Below, piece after piece: positions 11,828 through 24,721 of a stretch of 64,000 bases of DNA (positions are counted from its first letter, which is position 1; every line of letters starts with the position of its first letter). The notes below the pieces were generated by a model that did not search any database, was not told the DNA's origin, and saw only the letters and a list, made by a program, of their open reading frames with translations. The position numbers were made by a program, and so were the translations under genes. Source of the stretch: Polytrichum commune (lineage: Eukaryota > Streptophyta > Polytrichopsida > Polytrichales > Polytrichaceae); NCBI GenBank assembly GCA_950295325.1, contig OX485808.1, positions 15,084,527-15,148,526 on the forward strand. The letters run 5' to 3'.

Positions 11828-12016
11828 AAAGGTTAAAATGATTTAGCATTATTCATATTCATAACAATGTTATGTGGGATTGACAATAGTCCATGAATAT
11901 TCTTGAATATTTCTCACATTTAATTTGAATGTGGGGAATATTTCATGGAATATTATGAGTCTCACATAACATTGTTATGGATCTTAATAATGTTATGAAA
12001 ATCTTATTTACCCTTT
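11828..12016. mobile_element. Palindromic MITE (superfamily unclear)
   Basis: About 190 bp, nearly all palindrome. Ends AAAGGTTAAAATGATTT and the reverse complement of AAAGGGTAAATAAGATT; inner arms share CATAACAATGTTATGTG. No target duplication I can be sure of. Confidence 0.65.
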
Positions 12017-14043
12017 AATGTCCACAAAGCTCATTTGGAGCGGCATGAAAGGTCTTGACGCACCTAAACTGGTCCATATTTCTTGGCCAAAATTTGTATG
12101 CGACTTAATGATACATCATCTCCATGCGCTCATTATGGGTTACCTTGAAATGTGAAGTATGTGGATTTATTCAGGACTTTAGGGAGACCCCAAAAGATCA
12201 TACCACCCCTCACCACCCCCAAGACCACCTTAAGATAGATGGTTTTTAATTCATTAAATGTTTGACTACCCCCACGCTTGCTAGGATGTGGAAACACGTG
12301 ATTGTTGTAGGCTGTTAGCAAATTGGGCAGAAAATGCCCAATAATTGATATAATTTCATTAAAAAAATCTTAGGTGGTCTGTAAAACTAATAATGAAAAA
12401 TTAAGCAAACATATATATACACATACATACATACATTGTGTAGGATAGGTGGGAGGTGGTGACGTGCAACGTCGTCACCAATCTTGAAATACCACTCTTT
12501 CGTCTAAGGATGTCTAACTGCCGAAAAAGAGGCGGGACATTGCATACATACATATGTGTGTGTATATATGTATATACATAACATATCCTACATACAAATT
12601 CATGTGTTGTAACTTATTTTTCATTCATTCATGACGGCAAAGTACGCAATTTTACTCTTTAGGGTTTAGGTTAAGTCTTCTTAGTTTGCTAACTAAAGTT
12701 GTGAATGGTCTTTTCTGTTGTTTTGTGCTCATGTTCGGTAGACGTTGTTTGGATATTTGCAAGCATGGCTAAAGACAGAGGCAAATTAGTCATGTGTTCC
12801 ATCCCATTGACAAGGATGTGAGGTTATTGAGTTTTGCAAATGATATTGAAGTTTTGAATGCCCAAGTTTTGAATGCACCAAATTTTCTAGTATATAGACA
12901 TTTTGATGATATTTTTCTCCTTTCATTTAGGCCATCTAACCCAAATAATTTCCGATAAATTTAGGCTTAAATATTTTTAATTATGTATTTGCCCAACCTG
13001 CTATCAACCTATGGTTATGCTTGCAATGGTCAACATCCAAATTGAGGTTGTAGCCACTCTCCTCATAATTGTTGGAGCTTATATGAATATTTGTATTGTT
13101 GTCAAAGTGAAGATTCTCGTGCTCATTAAATATCCATATAGGTCCTCCCAATTAAGTTGACTATTGATTCTAGAATTGTTGCATCTAGCCCAATCTCTTA
13201 ACAAACACACATGTTTTGGTTCGACAACTAGTTCCACGTAGAGGGAAGCTAGACATGAGTGATGAGCGGTGAGAAATAACATGTGAGCAATATGGCCAAA
13301 TATAGAAAATGAACATCAATTTAGGGTTCACATTTTTAATTTATCCCTACATTAATTTCAAATATTCAATCATAAAGTACTTTAACATTTTGAATGGACA
13401 AGAGTGAAGGGGGCCTATTACCATGGATCATTAAAAACAATTTAGTCCATTGTTGAATTTTCTTATAACAATCCATACCAAACCAATTTTGTGTTGTTTA
13501 TTCACATCCTTAAACATGCAAATGATACAACACATGGTAAACAACTTGCATTGTACAACACCGACAAACTCAAGAAGTTGCACGACCTTGTTATAGGTAT
13601 ATGTTGGAGCGTGAATGAACTTGTCACTATTGTAGTCCACCTTGAACAATATGCAATGATCGAAACACATGATAAATATATATGCAGTACATCTTGTAAT
13701 AAAGAAAAAATAGTCAGGATAACATTTTTGCTTTGCCAAGAAGTTTTTAAGTGTGAAACTGGCTTATAGTGAACTTAAACACTAAAAGATTATAAGTATG
13801 AACGGCCAATGACCTAGAGATACCAAAAATTGGAAGGCTATAGCCTGATTGTAAAAGGTGTCAGAGGGGAAGAACCTGTTTCTGGGAAAGAGTATAAGTA
13901 GGTAAAAAAAAGAGTTATTCAAAGAGGATAGTTTTTCTTCTTCTTGAGCCTTAAGAACAAAAACATATGTGAAGGCTATTGTCTGGAGATAGTGATTGTT
14001 TTTGAGTGATACATATAACTTCAGGCTATAGCCTGATTATATA
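12017..14043. other. Intergenic, no gene recognised
   Basis: Contains CATA/TA microsatellites around 12408-12440 and 12540-12580 flanking a small hairpin (GTGACGTGCAACGTCGTCAC). Overlapping open frames on both strands at 13431-13769 are probably chance; neither matches a family I know. Confidence 0.4.
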
Positions 14044-14263
14044 CTCCCTCTGTTTCAAAATAAAATTGTGGTTTCTATTTCAGTGCGGGATTAAGAACAG
14101 TGACCGGATTTGAACCACAATGCGCTTTTTAACCAAAATTGGGAGCTGCCGAAAAGTTGCCGACGTCTCTGTCATGCCCGGAGGAGGTCCGTAACGAAAC
14201 CATGGTTTTATTCTGGCACGGAGTTTATGCAGAAACCATGGTTTTATTGTGAAACAGAGGGAG
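14044..14263. mobile_element. Stowaway-like MITE (Tc1/mariner)
   Basis: 220 bp with inverted ends CTCCCTCTGTTTCAAAATAA and the reverse complement of CTCCCTCTGTTTCACAATAA, flanked by TA on both sides. The CTCCCTC(T/C)GTTTC end is the classic Stowaway signature of plants. The word AACCATGGTTTTATT occurs twice near the right end. Confidence 0.9.
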
Positions 14264-16209
14264 TATATAAGAAGCCTCCAGGGGGTTTGTATTGGAGTGC
14301 GGAGATTTTACTTTGATACTATCATTCCCTATGGTGTGTTTTCCAAGTGTTATTTCATTTTGAATTTAGTCTTGTTGTGTGATGAGATTCTGTGTCATCA
14401 TATGGACATAGACCATTGCCTGGTGGAATATGAGAAAGTAATTGTGAATGAGTGAATCATTTATGACACAGTACTTGTATTGGGTTTAGTCATTGTCATA
14501 AGGAGAACATGAACTGCCAATTTACCAAATAATTGGATTGCCTTGAGTTGATAGAATTGATTTGCTATGCGCTATTGAGAATGTATTTGATCTAGTTGTA
14601 ACTAATTATATTTGTTATGGAGAATTATCTGGAGTACAATGAGCTAGAGTAATAAGGAAGAGGCTATAGTTTGTGCATCACATTATTCCTAACCATGATG
14701 AGATGAGGTATGGCCATAGCCTGGAAAGATTGGAGAGGTAAGAGATATCGTTGCAGTTGGATATCGCTTGAGAGTAGGTTTTATACATAACCCAACTGTA
14801 AAAAGGGAACCGAAAAGACAATGGCCCTGGCAAGGTGAAAGGTTATTCCTCAAAGGACTGTTGGCTGCCAAGAGAAGTGGGGTAGATCAATGAAGAAAAG
14901 AAGAGGCAAGCCTAGGACAAGAAGTAAGATCACTCAATGATTTGTTTGGTGTAATGATTTAACCATAAATTTATATCAAGAACTAAGTATCTAATTTGGA
15001 ATGAATTACAGGTATAAGCTTAAAGGATAATTAAAGATGATAGACTCTAGATAATGTTGTATTTCCAATTAATTAAAGAGGCCGTGCCATGTAAAGATTA
15101 ATATTTATGCTGCTCTTGCTATATTTAGAAACAGTAAATAATAAAAGCCTATTGCCTATACCAAATGCCCTTGGCTTTGGTACAACAAGACTATAATGCC
15201 CTACTTATGCAAGATTATTGCCTATGGTTGTGCCTATGATTGAGCATCGCACTTGGTCCAATTAAAATGAACTCATTGCCAGACTATTGCCTGGTAAATT
15301 AGAGTGAGCAAAGAGAGAGACTGTCACATTTGCATGTACTGACATGGAGAGCTTTTTAGAAGTTCTTATCCCTTACCCATGAACCAATTGTCAGTCTTAC
15401 CCCAACAAAAAAATGAAATACCCTTGTGTTTTCCATAACAAAACTTATTTGAGACACCTAGATGAGATAAAAGTCACCTTTTAAGTCTTCCCTGATTGTT
15501 TCCCTAGGTTTGTTGGTAACCAAAACTACGACTACACATCCATTTCCTTTTCCTTTGAAAAGTCTAAAAGGACATCTTTGTGAAGTCCACACACATCACC
15601 ATGGGATGTCACCAATAGTAACACAATAGGAGATGTCCTCCTTAGAGATGTTGACTTTCACTTCAAATCCTAGATCATAAATGAAATGGGTGACTATGAA
15701 ATAAATCCCATGTTATTAAATGATAATACTATAAGATATCCTATATTATCATACAAGAAATACAAAGGTGTACGTACTAATGGTATGCTAGATAATAAAC
15801 TCGTGTAATTTATACAAAGGGTTTGAATTTAATTTGGTAATTTCCTTGACTATATACACAAAATATATGTGGTTGACCTAGATTTTGTTTTTGACTCCCA
15901 ACAAACCCTACAGTGTATGACAGAGGAGGCTAAAATTCAAGATCTTACCCATCTTGATGACTTTGACCAGTCATTGCCTTGCATGCCAATTCTAGAGTTA
16001 GTGGTGTAAGCACTAACACATGTGGCATATGACGTGAAGTCCACATTGGTGAGTGTTGAGATTATGGCTAGATACTTGTTGACCAAAGAGAAACTAAGGA
16101 GAGATCTGAAACTAACAACCTTGGAAGATCATCCAAGAGCAAAATCCACAACCTATTTGCCAACTTTTCAAAAAGTCACCTCATGTGTACCATACATATT
16201 CAAAATTGT
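14264..16209. other. Intergenic, no gene recognised
   Basis: AT-rich. A CTATAGCCTG-like word recurs several times between 13840 and 15300 (also as ACTATTGCCTGG), suggesting a decayed short repeat. No coding evidence. Confidence 0.35.
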
Positions 16210-16332
16210 TGCCAAGAAAGGGAATCTAGTATAATGATCATCCCCAATCACAAGCCTCTAAAAGGATGGTGCCAAGCAAGGGAATCCAGTTTAAAGATCA
16301 TCCCCAATCGCAAGCCTCTAAAATGAAGTCAT
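16210..16332. repeat. Tandem duplication, about 61-bp unit x 2
   Basis: The segment containing GATCATCCCCAATCACAAGC occurs twice in direct succession with a few differences. Confidence 0.8.
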
Positions 16333-19300
16333 TGTTTTGACCTCATCTGGCCATCAAGCACTATTGGCTGGAGGCATTCAAATACTAAGTGCCAATGAAG
16401 AAGGAAAATAATAAATAATAATAAAATAATAAAATTTCATTTGTTCTAGTTGGGGATTGAATTGAATGAACTCAAGTTATGTTGGGGATCTGGCGAACAA
16501 TTGAGGGGCATTGTGGGTGGTAGCAAGTGAGTACGTGAGCAACATTATGTGCAAAATGTGGATTGGTTCACGCAAAGCCACCACTTACCAAAGCGACTCA
16601 AATTTGTAGGTTGTTGCTTGAGCCATTAGCTTAGTTGAGTGTCATTGAGTTGATACCCTATGTGATTCTTACTACGATGTGGAGGTGAACTACAAAATTG
16701 GTTTGTTTGAGGAAATGCAAGAGTACAAACGTCTAGCTGCTTATTAAATTGTTTTGGGTAGGATTTTAGGCAGAGGTCGGGGTAATGTTCTTGGCAAATT
16801 GTATAGTTTGGGGTGTTGGGGTTAAAAGTTAGGATTTGGACTTCATGTCTTGAGCACAGGAAGTTGGAGTGGTTTTAGCCACTTGAACTTGAACAATGAC
16901 AAAAGTTGCTTCATATCTGAATGTGTAAACCCTAAACAAACTTTGTCGATTATGTTCCAATGCTACATGTATTTATGAAATTGTGTTTTTAGAAATTGTA
17001 TTTTGAAAGCATTTGCATGTGTTTATAAGTACCAAAAATTTATCACCATTTCATGTGTGTATGTTTTGAATGAATAGAGTGCATACTGTGTAGCTAAATT
17101 GTGTGCATGTTGTTGCGTTAGATTCTACATGATAACAACAAAACTTATCATTTATAACTACTATATGCCCATGTAAAAGAAGAATAAATACCAAGTTAAT
17201 CTATCCATATCCTCAAAAATAATGAATGTTAGAAAATTACATTATAGTAGGGTCCACAAAATTTACCTTCTCCAATATAATAACCCCCAAAATTAGCTTG
17301 TGTTCTCACATGTTCCCACTAAATACAAGAGAGTGATGACCCCCCCCCCAAAAAAAAAACCAAGGAACCAATAAGGTCTAGCATACACATAAATAAGGTC
17401 TAGACATTAAACAAATTATGCTAGACACTTAGCATGGGATAGATTCTTCATACCACATAGAAACTAATGTGAGTGTAAGAAGGGGTATTTCTTGAGGCAG
17501 TAGTGTAAATAAGATACATAAGGGAGAGGTATCATTTTTCTCTAGTGTGTACCTTTCAAAAGGCTATTAAGAATTTTGAAGTAAAGGTAGATGTACAAAA
17601 GGGGACCCTTAGGTTTAAAGAAAAAATTTGACAATAGATGTGTTAGTTTCATCCAATACACATAATCATCAATTGTTGTCATATGGTAATAGTCCTTAAT
17701 GACCACTTTGTCCATTATTGTTGGGTTTTGCATTTGAATTCTAGGTTTTTACCCATGAGGCTCTTGAAGCACTCGTGGGCTCCCTTGATATTTTCTCTAC
17801 AGATTAAGCCTAGATTAATTGTGCTCTTGCTTGCATTTTTTTGATACAATTATTGAGTTACATGTATGGCTGAAAAAATATTCAATGACTTTTTCATTGG
17901 AAATTGAAATTAGATTCTATGTGTAAGAAAAAATTGTTTAATTGATGATTCATATTTTGTGTACTTAGTGGAGCCTTAGTATAACAAATTAAGGAACTTA
18001 GAATAAATACATGAGTCCATTTTTAGTATGTTGTTAGTACGTATACATTTATTTTTCTCTAGAAAGCTCTTGTATATAGGGCGTTTAGTTTCATAGTGAC
18101 CCCACGCACATCATTTGGGTTTTCAATGAAGAGTCCACCCTTGGGACACTCAACATCATTGCTATTCAATGCATACGACTTGGAGGCTGGTTGATATGTC
18201 ATTATATTGGTTGATACATTTAAATCTACATCTATCCACAGAGTCTAAAGCATCATATTCGTACTTCAAAGAACCTCTAGCTTTAGGAAAACAATACAAT
18301 ATGACTATAATGTTGCAACTAGACCCAATTTTCTTCCCATTGGATGATGGTTTGTCTACAAGGTCGACATGATGTCACGATATTCCCCATCTTGATCCAG
18401 CTTTTGTTCACATCTTCTATACTCTTCCTATCCAATAGGATCCCACATCCTCTATTGTTGCGACACTAGCTATAGTTGCAATTCTACCCTTTGTTTCTTT
18501 CCCACATCATTTGTAGGATATTTTTTCAATGTGCTCTACCTTTGCACAATGTATACTCTGCATGAGAGGGAGGGGTTGGAATGGAGCCCCATTAGAGATT
18601 CAGGGAGGTCATGCCTCCCTCCCTAAGGGTTTCCTTCAATGGATGGAATATTGAATGTTATGAATGAAATTAGTCTCATTATTTGGGATAACATGATATA
18701 GGGATATAGATCATTCTCAATAGGTAGATAGCATAAGGTCTTCCTAAGGTCTATACAACATTTGGGCCTTTGTTGGCATTCTTCAAAAAACACTCTCTCA
18801 ACAAACTTTTAGTTTTTCTCTTGGGATATTTTTTCACATATGTTACATTAAGTACTTCATTTTTATTCACCTAATAACTAGTAGGCTAAGTTTCTTTAAC
18901 CTAAGTATTAGGTATAAAGACCATCCTTTGTTAATTGTAACTTTAACATAATCTTTACTTTTGAAAAATAAATTTCACCCTATGTTATACTCCTCCCCCT
19001 TTGGAAAATATTGGAAGTGTGCCCCCATGGGTTAATCTTGGAAGCATGGTGGAAAGTCTTTTTTTTGAAAACTGAGCCGAAGTTTGAAATTTAGCATGGC
19101 TCCCCTCCTCTTGTGCCCTTTCTAGTGTATCCTAAGATTTGTACATTATACATTTTTGCAAGCATGTTACTCTTAGATATTGTGATGGTGTTTCTTTCGT
19201 GTTTTATTTTAGGAACTAAGAGAGAACGTGAAGCTTTGAAGGCAATCGTATTCATTGCCTTTCTACCAAACTTGTCAACATGGACAAAAGGTGGCAATCT

Positions 19301-20687
19301 TTGCAAATTCTCTTATTCATAGTTGAAAATATGTGATGTTGACACTTTGGATTGCCCATAGTTTATTGATTGCCCTCTAACATTTACATGCCGTAGGAGA
19401 AGACAAAGAGGTTCAAAGTAGAGCTCCCCAACATACCCAATAATCGTCGGTTATAGTGGTTGATGATACAAAGTTGCCATAGCACCAATTCAGAAGGGTG
19501 GTGATGTAGTTGATCCAATGGTTGTTGGATTTATGGCATTGTTTGTCTGTGTCACTCAAGAGGGCATTGGAAACACCCTCTCACAAAAGTTGGGTGCAGG
19601 TTGGAAGATGCTTAGCTTGTGTGGTATGTCATGACTCCTAGAACTTGTCTTCCTTTGTTGGGAGCCATTGGAGCCACGTGCATGGTTGTCCCCGACCCCC
19701 CCCCCCCCCTCCTTGTAGAAGGTAGAGCATTAGTTGCTTGTAGTTAATAGAAATGTAATGAAAGAGGCATGAGAAACAATAAGGCTATATTAAGGCCACA
19801 ACGCTAGTCCGAAGAGGAGTAAGACTTATCCCATAGTGTTTGTATGAACCAAAGAAAAGAAAAGAGCAATAAAAGGCAAAGCAGGAAGAGCATGAGGCCA
19901 TCTCACTCCAAGTATTGTACATATGCCTTTGTGTATGTGTATATGCTTGTGCAATCTCGTTTCTAAACCTACTGACTTCCAATACCCCCACATCTTATAA
20001 AACAACCTAAAATCCAATTGAGATCCCCAAATTAATTGCAGCAAAAATCAAGCATGGTAAACATGGCAAATCCCTTCGATCATGGAATGTAATTCACAAT
20101 CTCAAACTAGCAAGCATGCATTGTCGCTTCATAGTATTGTCTATTGGACAACACATTGACAAATGAGTTGCTTTCCTTAGCCAGTGACGAATATCCTGAC
20201 TGCACATTGCCAAATGTTGAGGCTTGAAGCTCAACACTCATTGCCACTCGCCACAAACTCATTTACAATCAACCTCGGAAATTAAACCTCAACCCACAAC
20301 AAACAATTATTAGAATATTACAAAGACCGAGAAAATTGCCTTGGTGAATGGCTACCATAGTTGCCTCCCTACCAGAAGATGATGTAGAGCTTCTCTCACC
20401 TTCTAAATATTATTGAATTCAAGAGGAATTCGACGGCCTCACTTGTTATCAGGGTTTCGTGCATGTTGTTGCATTGGGACCCAACATCTTGTTGTAGAAA
20501 GTTCAAAGCTTAAGGTTGAGTGCATTCTGTTAGATAATTAGAATCAATCTAATTAGGCAATCTGATGTATTAGTTAAGACCAGCAATGTTATATGAGCCT
20601 TAAGGTAGAAATGGCCATTTGAGCCTTAGGGTAGATACCCTGGTCCAGGGGTATAGGTATAAGACATTAGTAGTTAACTTCATACAG
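16333..20687. other. Long intergenic stretch, no gene recognised
   Basis: AT-rich; open frames of 60-72 codons scatter over both strands without conserved motifs. Poly-C tracts occur near 17341 and 19696. No paired inverted repeats found by eye. Confidence 0.4.
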
Positions 20688-20820
20688 CCCCGGGTATCCC
20701 GAGGATATCAGCCAACAGGGATTAACACTAGAGATTAGTCCCCGGATATCCCGGGGGTACCAGACTATATTAGACTTAAACAGATACTAACCCCGGTTAT
20801 CCCGAGGGTATAGACCTAAC
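20688..20820. repeat. Tandem repeat, about 52-bp unit, 2.5 copies
   Basis: CCCCGG(G/A/T)TATCCCG recurs at 20688, 20740 and 20791. The GC-rich core is the best conserved part and contains CCGGGTATCCCGAGG-like semi-palindromes; the intervening AT-rich parts are more diverged. Confidence 0.7.
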
Positions 20821-21246
20821 CATGACCGGATATCGGCTTGGGCAGGTATGGCTAGCCTTACCGGTGAAGGCAGATGATGACAAGTGGCAGACTTATTATT
20901 TTATTAATTTTACTATTATACAACTCCCTCTTCTACCACTCTCGGTAGTTCTAGAGAATTACGCCAATATACTGTCCAATTACTATCTGCCTTATTATCC
21001 TCTCACAACACATTCAATCCTCTCAAACATTGTAGAAAGGTGGCAAGACCTCGCTTGCTCATTGCTCTCTAAATTGGTCATCTTCACTCCATGTATCATC
21101 AACCTTACCGTCTGCCTCAAGCTCCATTTTGTTGTTCATTGGAGCTCACATCCACATCATTCATATTGAGTTTCTACAATTAGTTTTGATTCAAGCAAGA
21201 GGCCCCAAACCTCAAACTCGATGACTGTCAATTGAGAAGAACTTCA

Positions 21247-21624
21247 ACTAAGGTAGGGGTGGCAATTTCCGTCCAAAGTTCAGATGTGCCTAGTTGGGAT
21301 GCTGAAACTATTTTTTTTATAAATTTTGAGCGCTCTGCAAAGTTGGTGCAAGAGCAACTATGAAAAAATCAAAAATTTCCAGCATGTTTGTGATTTCCTA
21401 CATTTGTAGAGTGACCAACACTCGCACATAGGGTACGTGGTATATCCACAGGGTGGATTTCTAAAACCAACCGTTGGCAGCCAATGAAATGCTGGCAGCG
21501 CTGTGAACGGTAAAAGCACCTTGATAGGTGCTTTTGTAAACCCAAGTAAAAGCACCTTAAAAGGTGCTTCCGACATAGGGGTCGACTTTAGGACCTGCAC
21601 GGAAATTGCCACCCCTACCTTAGT
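21247..21624. mobile_element. hAT-like non-autonomous element
   Basis: 378 bp bounded by a 26-bp perfect inverted repeat, ACTAAGGTAGGGGTGGCAAT continuing TTCCGT. TAGGGGTGGCAA is a typical plant hAT terminus; if the element proper starts there (21254), the outer ACTAAGG/CCTTAGT is a symmetric flank and not a direct duplication. The interior contains AAAGCACCTT.AGGTGCTTTT hairpins in tandem. Confidence 0.65.
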
Positions 21625-24548
21625 GCAGTTGCTCTTCAATAGATCTGGATGATGATGGTCATTGATTGTTCTTGGACCAAGAATCCAATGTTCATGGATC
21701 ATGGACAATGAATTCATTGTTCATGGATTGTGCTTGAATGGTCAACCCATCAATTATAAATTGTAGCAGATGTAACCCTAAACCCACCTTTCGATTGACG
21801 CATAGTTAACCATTGCTTTGCCTTGGATCGAACTCAATCAGGCTTGCAATGAAGCAATCCTAAAAATAAAGTAGTGTGGCGGTGCTGCAAAAATAGGGTT
21901 TCATTTAATGCCATTATCTAAATTAGGGCACAATTACCATAATTAACCTTCCACCCAAATCTTTGGATGTCTTTTCAAAACACACTATAGGATACTTGAA
22001 TAGTTTTATGAATATCATAAACTCATTTTCTTAAATCTATATAGTCTTGTTTTCTCAAAATAAATTTTTGCACACATTTTGTCACCAAGAGCCTCATTCT
22101 AGACAAACACAACAAAACTCTCCAATACCTCAAAGAAGTGATCTTCACCCACCATTGCACAAGATGGAAATGCCTCGTCCACGGTAGCTTCACCATCTTT
22201 GGGCCATCCAATCATTCAGTCCCCTTGTAGATCCTTCCTAGGAATTGCACATGCCCATCCCTTCCTTGCAAATGCCCTAAACACCTAATTTTTGAGATTT
22301 CAACACCTTTATCATGTTGGGGTTAATCCAAAAATAGCCATGTTGTGTTCATCTTGGGACATGCTTCCTATGTTTGAATGTACTGCAAGCACATAGCCGG
22401 TATGGAAAATTTATGCCAGTTAATAAATTATTAATTAATATTCCAAAAATCAATTCGGCATTAACATAATTGGCATTTTTAATGTTGGGTTTTTATTGAT
22501 TTGGCTTCTTCACAAATTCCCAAATCAAAACACATTGATTCAACTATAAGATTTGGGAGGAACACCTTTCCCTCTATACAAGTACAGTGGGAGTAGTGTA
22601 GAGTAGTGTACACAATCCATTTGGGATATGTAAATTGGAGAGAAAGCCCTGGTAGTGTCGGTATATAAATTTGTTCATATCTCTCCCATAACAATTTCAA
22701 ATCACAATAATGTTCGGGGTGGTACTCTATTTGATTGTTTAGGTTATCTTAGTTGGACAAAACTCCAAAATCCAATCAAGTTTACGTTCTATTTGAAATG
22801 GAGGTCCAAAAAATTGTTAAGGATTTAGACCAAGTTCTATAGTCTTGTAATTCCATGTTAACACATATCCTTTGCGGTGAGTTAAGATGAACTTGAGTAT
22901 GAGGTGAACCCTTTCTCTACCTAATATTCTACAACAATTTACCAACAAACATCTGCAAAGTTGAGTAGGTGAGATTTATACCATATTTTGGCAATCATTT
23001 AGATTAAATTTGCCAAATATGCAAGTATTTTTAAAATAATAAGGAATATATTTTTAGTATTATTGGTGTCATATTGGCTATCTACTTATGGTATGTGTGT
23101 GTGTGTGAGAGAGAGAGAGAGATTATTGCAAATGATGTAACCTCAACCTGGGGGTGCACTAGATTTCCTTATATGTAGTACATGGGTGTGCATAAGGGGT
23201 GCTAATTGTGATTATGAATTACATAACATACATAGGCTAAGGTGTTCTTCTTTTGGCAATGTAGATATATTATGGGTATCTTATGCTTTATGAAACATTG
23301 GACATGTACATAAATTTATATCAAGGACATACATATATAGGAGATTGGGTAGGGCTTACATCGGATATAACCATCCAACCTATAATCATTTGGTGCATTG
23401 ATGGCTCATCCACCGTCATTGCAAGTCATTAGAGCCATTAGTCATCAAGCATTGGTATCTGGGAAGGGGATGCACCAGGAGATTCCAAGTAAGTGGGTAG
23501 AGTATAGATCCAATTGACCTCATGAACCGACCTTTGAATACGGAAGTCAAGATTATGGCAGTATCAAAAGTCAAATGGATCAACATACACTTATGTTCTC
23601 ACCAACCACACGGTGGTAGACTTGACATAGTAATTGCATTGGCTACAATGACATTTCAGATAGGAGCCGTTTGTACAAATCACATTAATGGAGAGAAAAA
23701 CCTTTCATGACTTCATTAAGCAATAATGTAGTATTTTGTTCGTACAATTTATTGGATGCCTATTTTCTTGCAAGGAGTTATTTCTTGTATACATAGGATT
23801 GTATGGTAGAAGGTAGTTCTTTAAGTTCTTTAAGTAATTTGTGTATTGTATATACTTCTTGCTATTTTCTTTGCTATCACTTTGTATGTATTTTTTTCTT
23901 AACTATGAAAAAACTATATATAAGGGTATTGAAATCAAAGCAACGAATGCACCTGACATATGCTTCTAGTGAAGGCCCCCTATGAACATCAAGAAACCAC
24001 CATAGGCACATCAAGTTTGTGAGACGCAATTATGATCTTGTTTTGATTTGGATGAAACAAGTAGGGATGTGCAAATGGACAAGACGTGGCCTTTGGCCAT
24101 TATATCCTTCCATGATGAGATATGGCAATTCTTGACATGTAATTCTTAATTGAAGAAATTCTTTTAGTAACATGTTCAAAATGGTTGTTTTCTATTTGTG
24201 GTCAAGTAGCAGTCAACTTTAAAAGGGAGCTCAAAGAATGTGAACCATTAATTCTTGTTGATTGCAAGATTTAAAAAAAAACTGATATATATATATTTTT
24301 CAATTTTCAATTTTTTGCTACCAACAATCAATTTGGGGCAAAAGAAACATGAAAGAGGTGGAAGAAAGGAAAAATGGTGGGCTTTCTTATTTTTTGGTTA
24401 TTTTTTGCCCAACTTGCTATCAACCTACGGTAGTAAGAATGATGTTGCATATCATCATGATAGATGGCCTCAATGAAAAGAGTTGTCTTCTCATTTGGGA
24501 TAAACTTCAAAGGTCTCATAGAATTGCCTTATAAAATGCTCTTAATAC
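21625..24548. other. Intergenic, mostly unrecognised
   Basis: Contains a GT/GA microsatellite near 23096-23122. A coding-like remnant lies at 22020-22290 (listed separately). Nothing else is assignable. Confidence 0.35.
22020..22290 (-). pseudogene. Coding-like remnant of unknown family
   Basis: One minus-strand frame reads FARKGWACAIPRKDLQGD, stop, MIGWPKDGEATVDEAF, then CAMVGEDHFFEVLESF, a further stop, and NEALGDKMCAKIYFEKTRLY. The residue composition looks protein-like, but two in-frame stops interrupt it and I do not recognise the family. It may be a decayed exon or transposon piece, or chance. Confidence 0.2.
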
Positions 24549-24721
24549 AACATTATTAAGTAGTGGGTGTTTGTTCATGTGGGCCCTTAGAATATAACCA
24601 TGGGATGCCCCAACTTAGTGCAGATTCATATTGAATTTGAGTTCCCTTGCACTAGGTTGGGGCATCCCATGGTTATATTCTTAGGGTCCACATGAACGAA
24701 GACACACTGCGTAATAATGTT
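24549..24721. mobile_element. Palindromic MITE of family B
   Basis: 173 bp: two arms of about 75 bp (AACATTATTAAGTAGTG... and its mirror ...CGTAATAATGTT) around a short loop. Inner arm words include CCATGGGATGCCCCAAC and GTTGGGGCATCCCATGG. The same terminal arm occurs once, without its mirror, at 55618-55690, next to another repeat also seen at 40340-40570. Confidence 0.75.
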
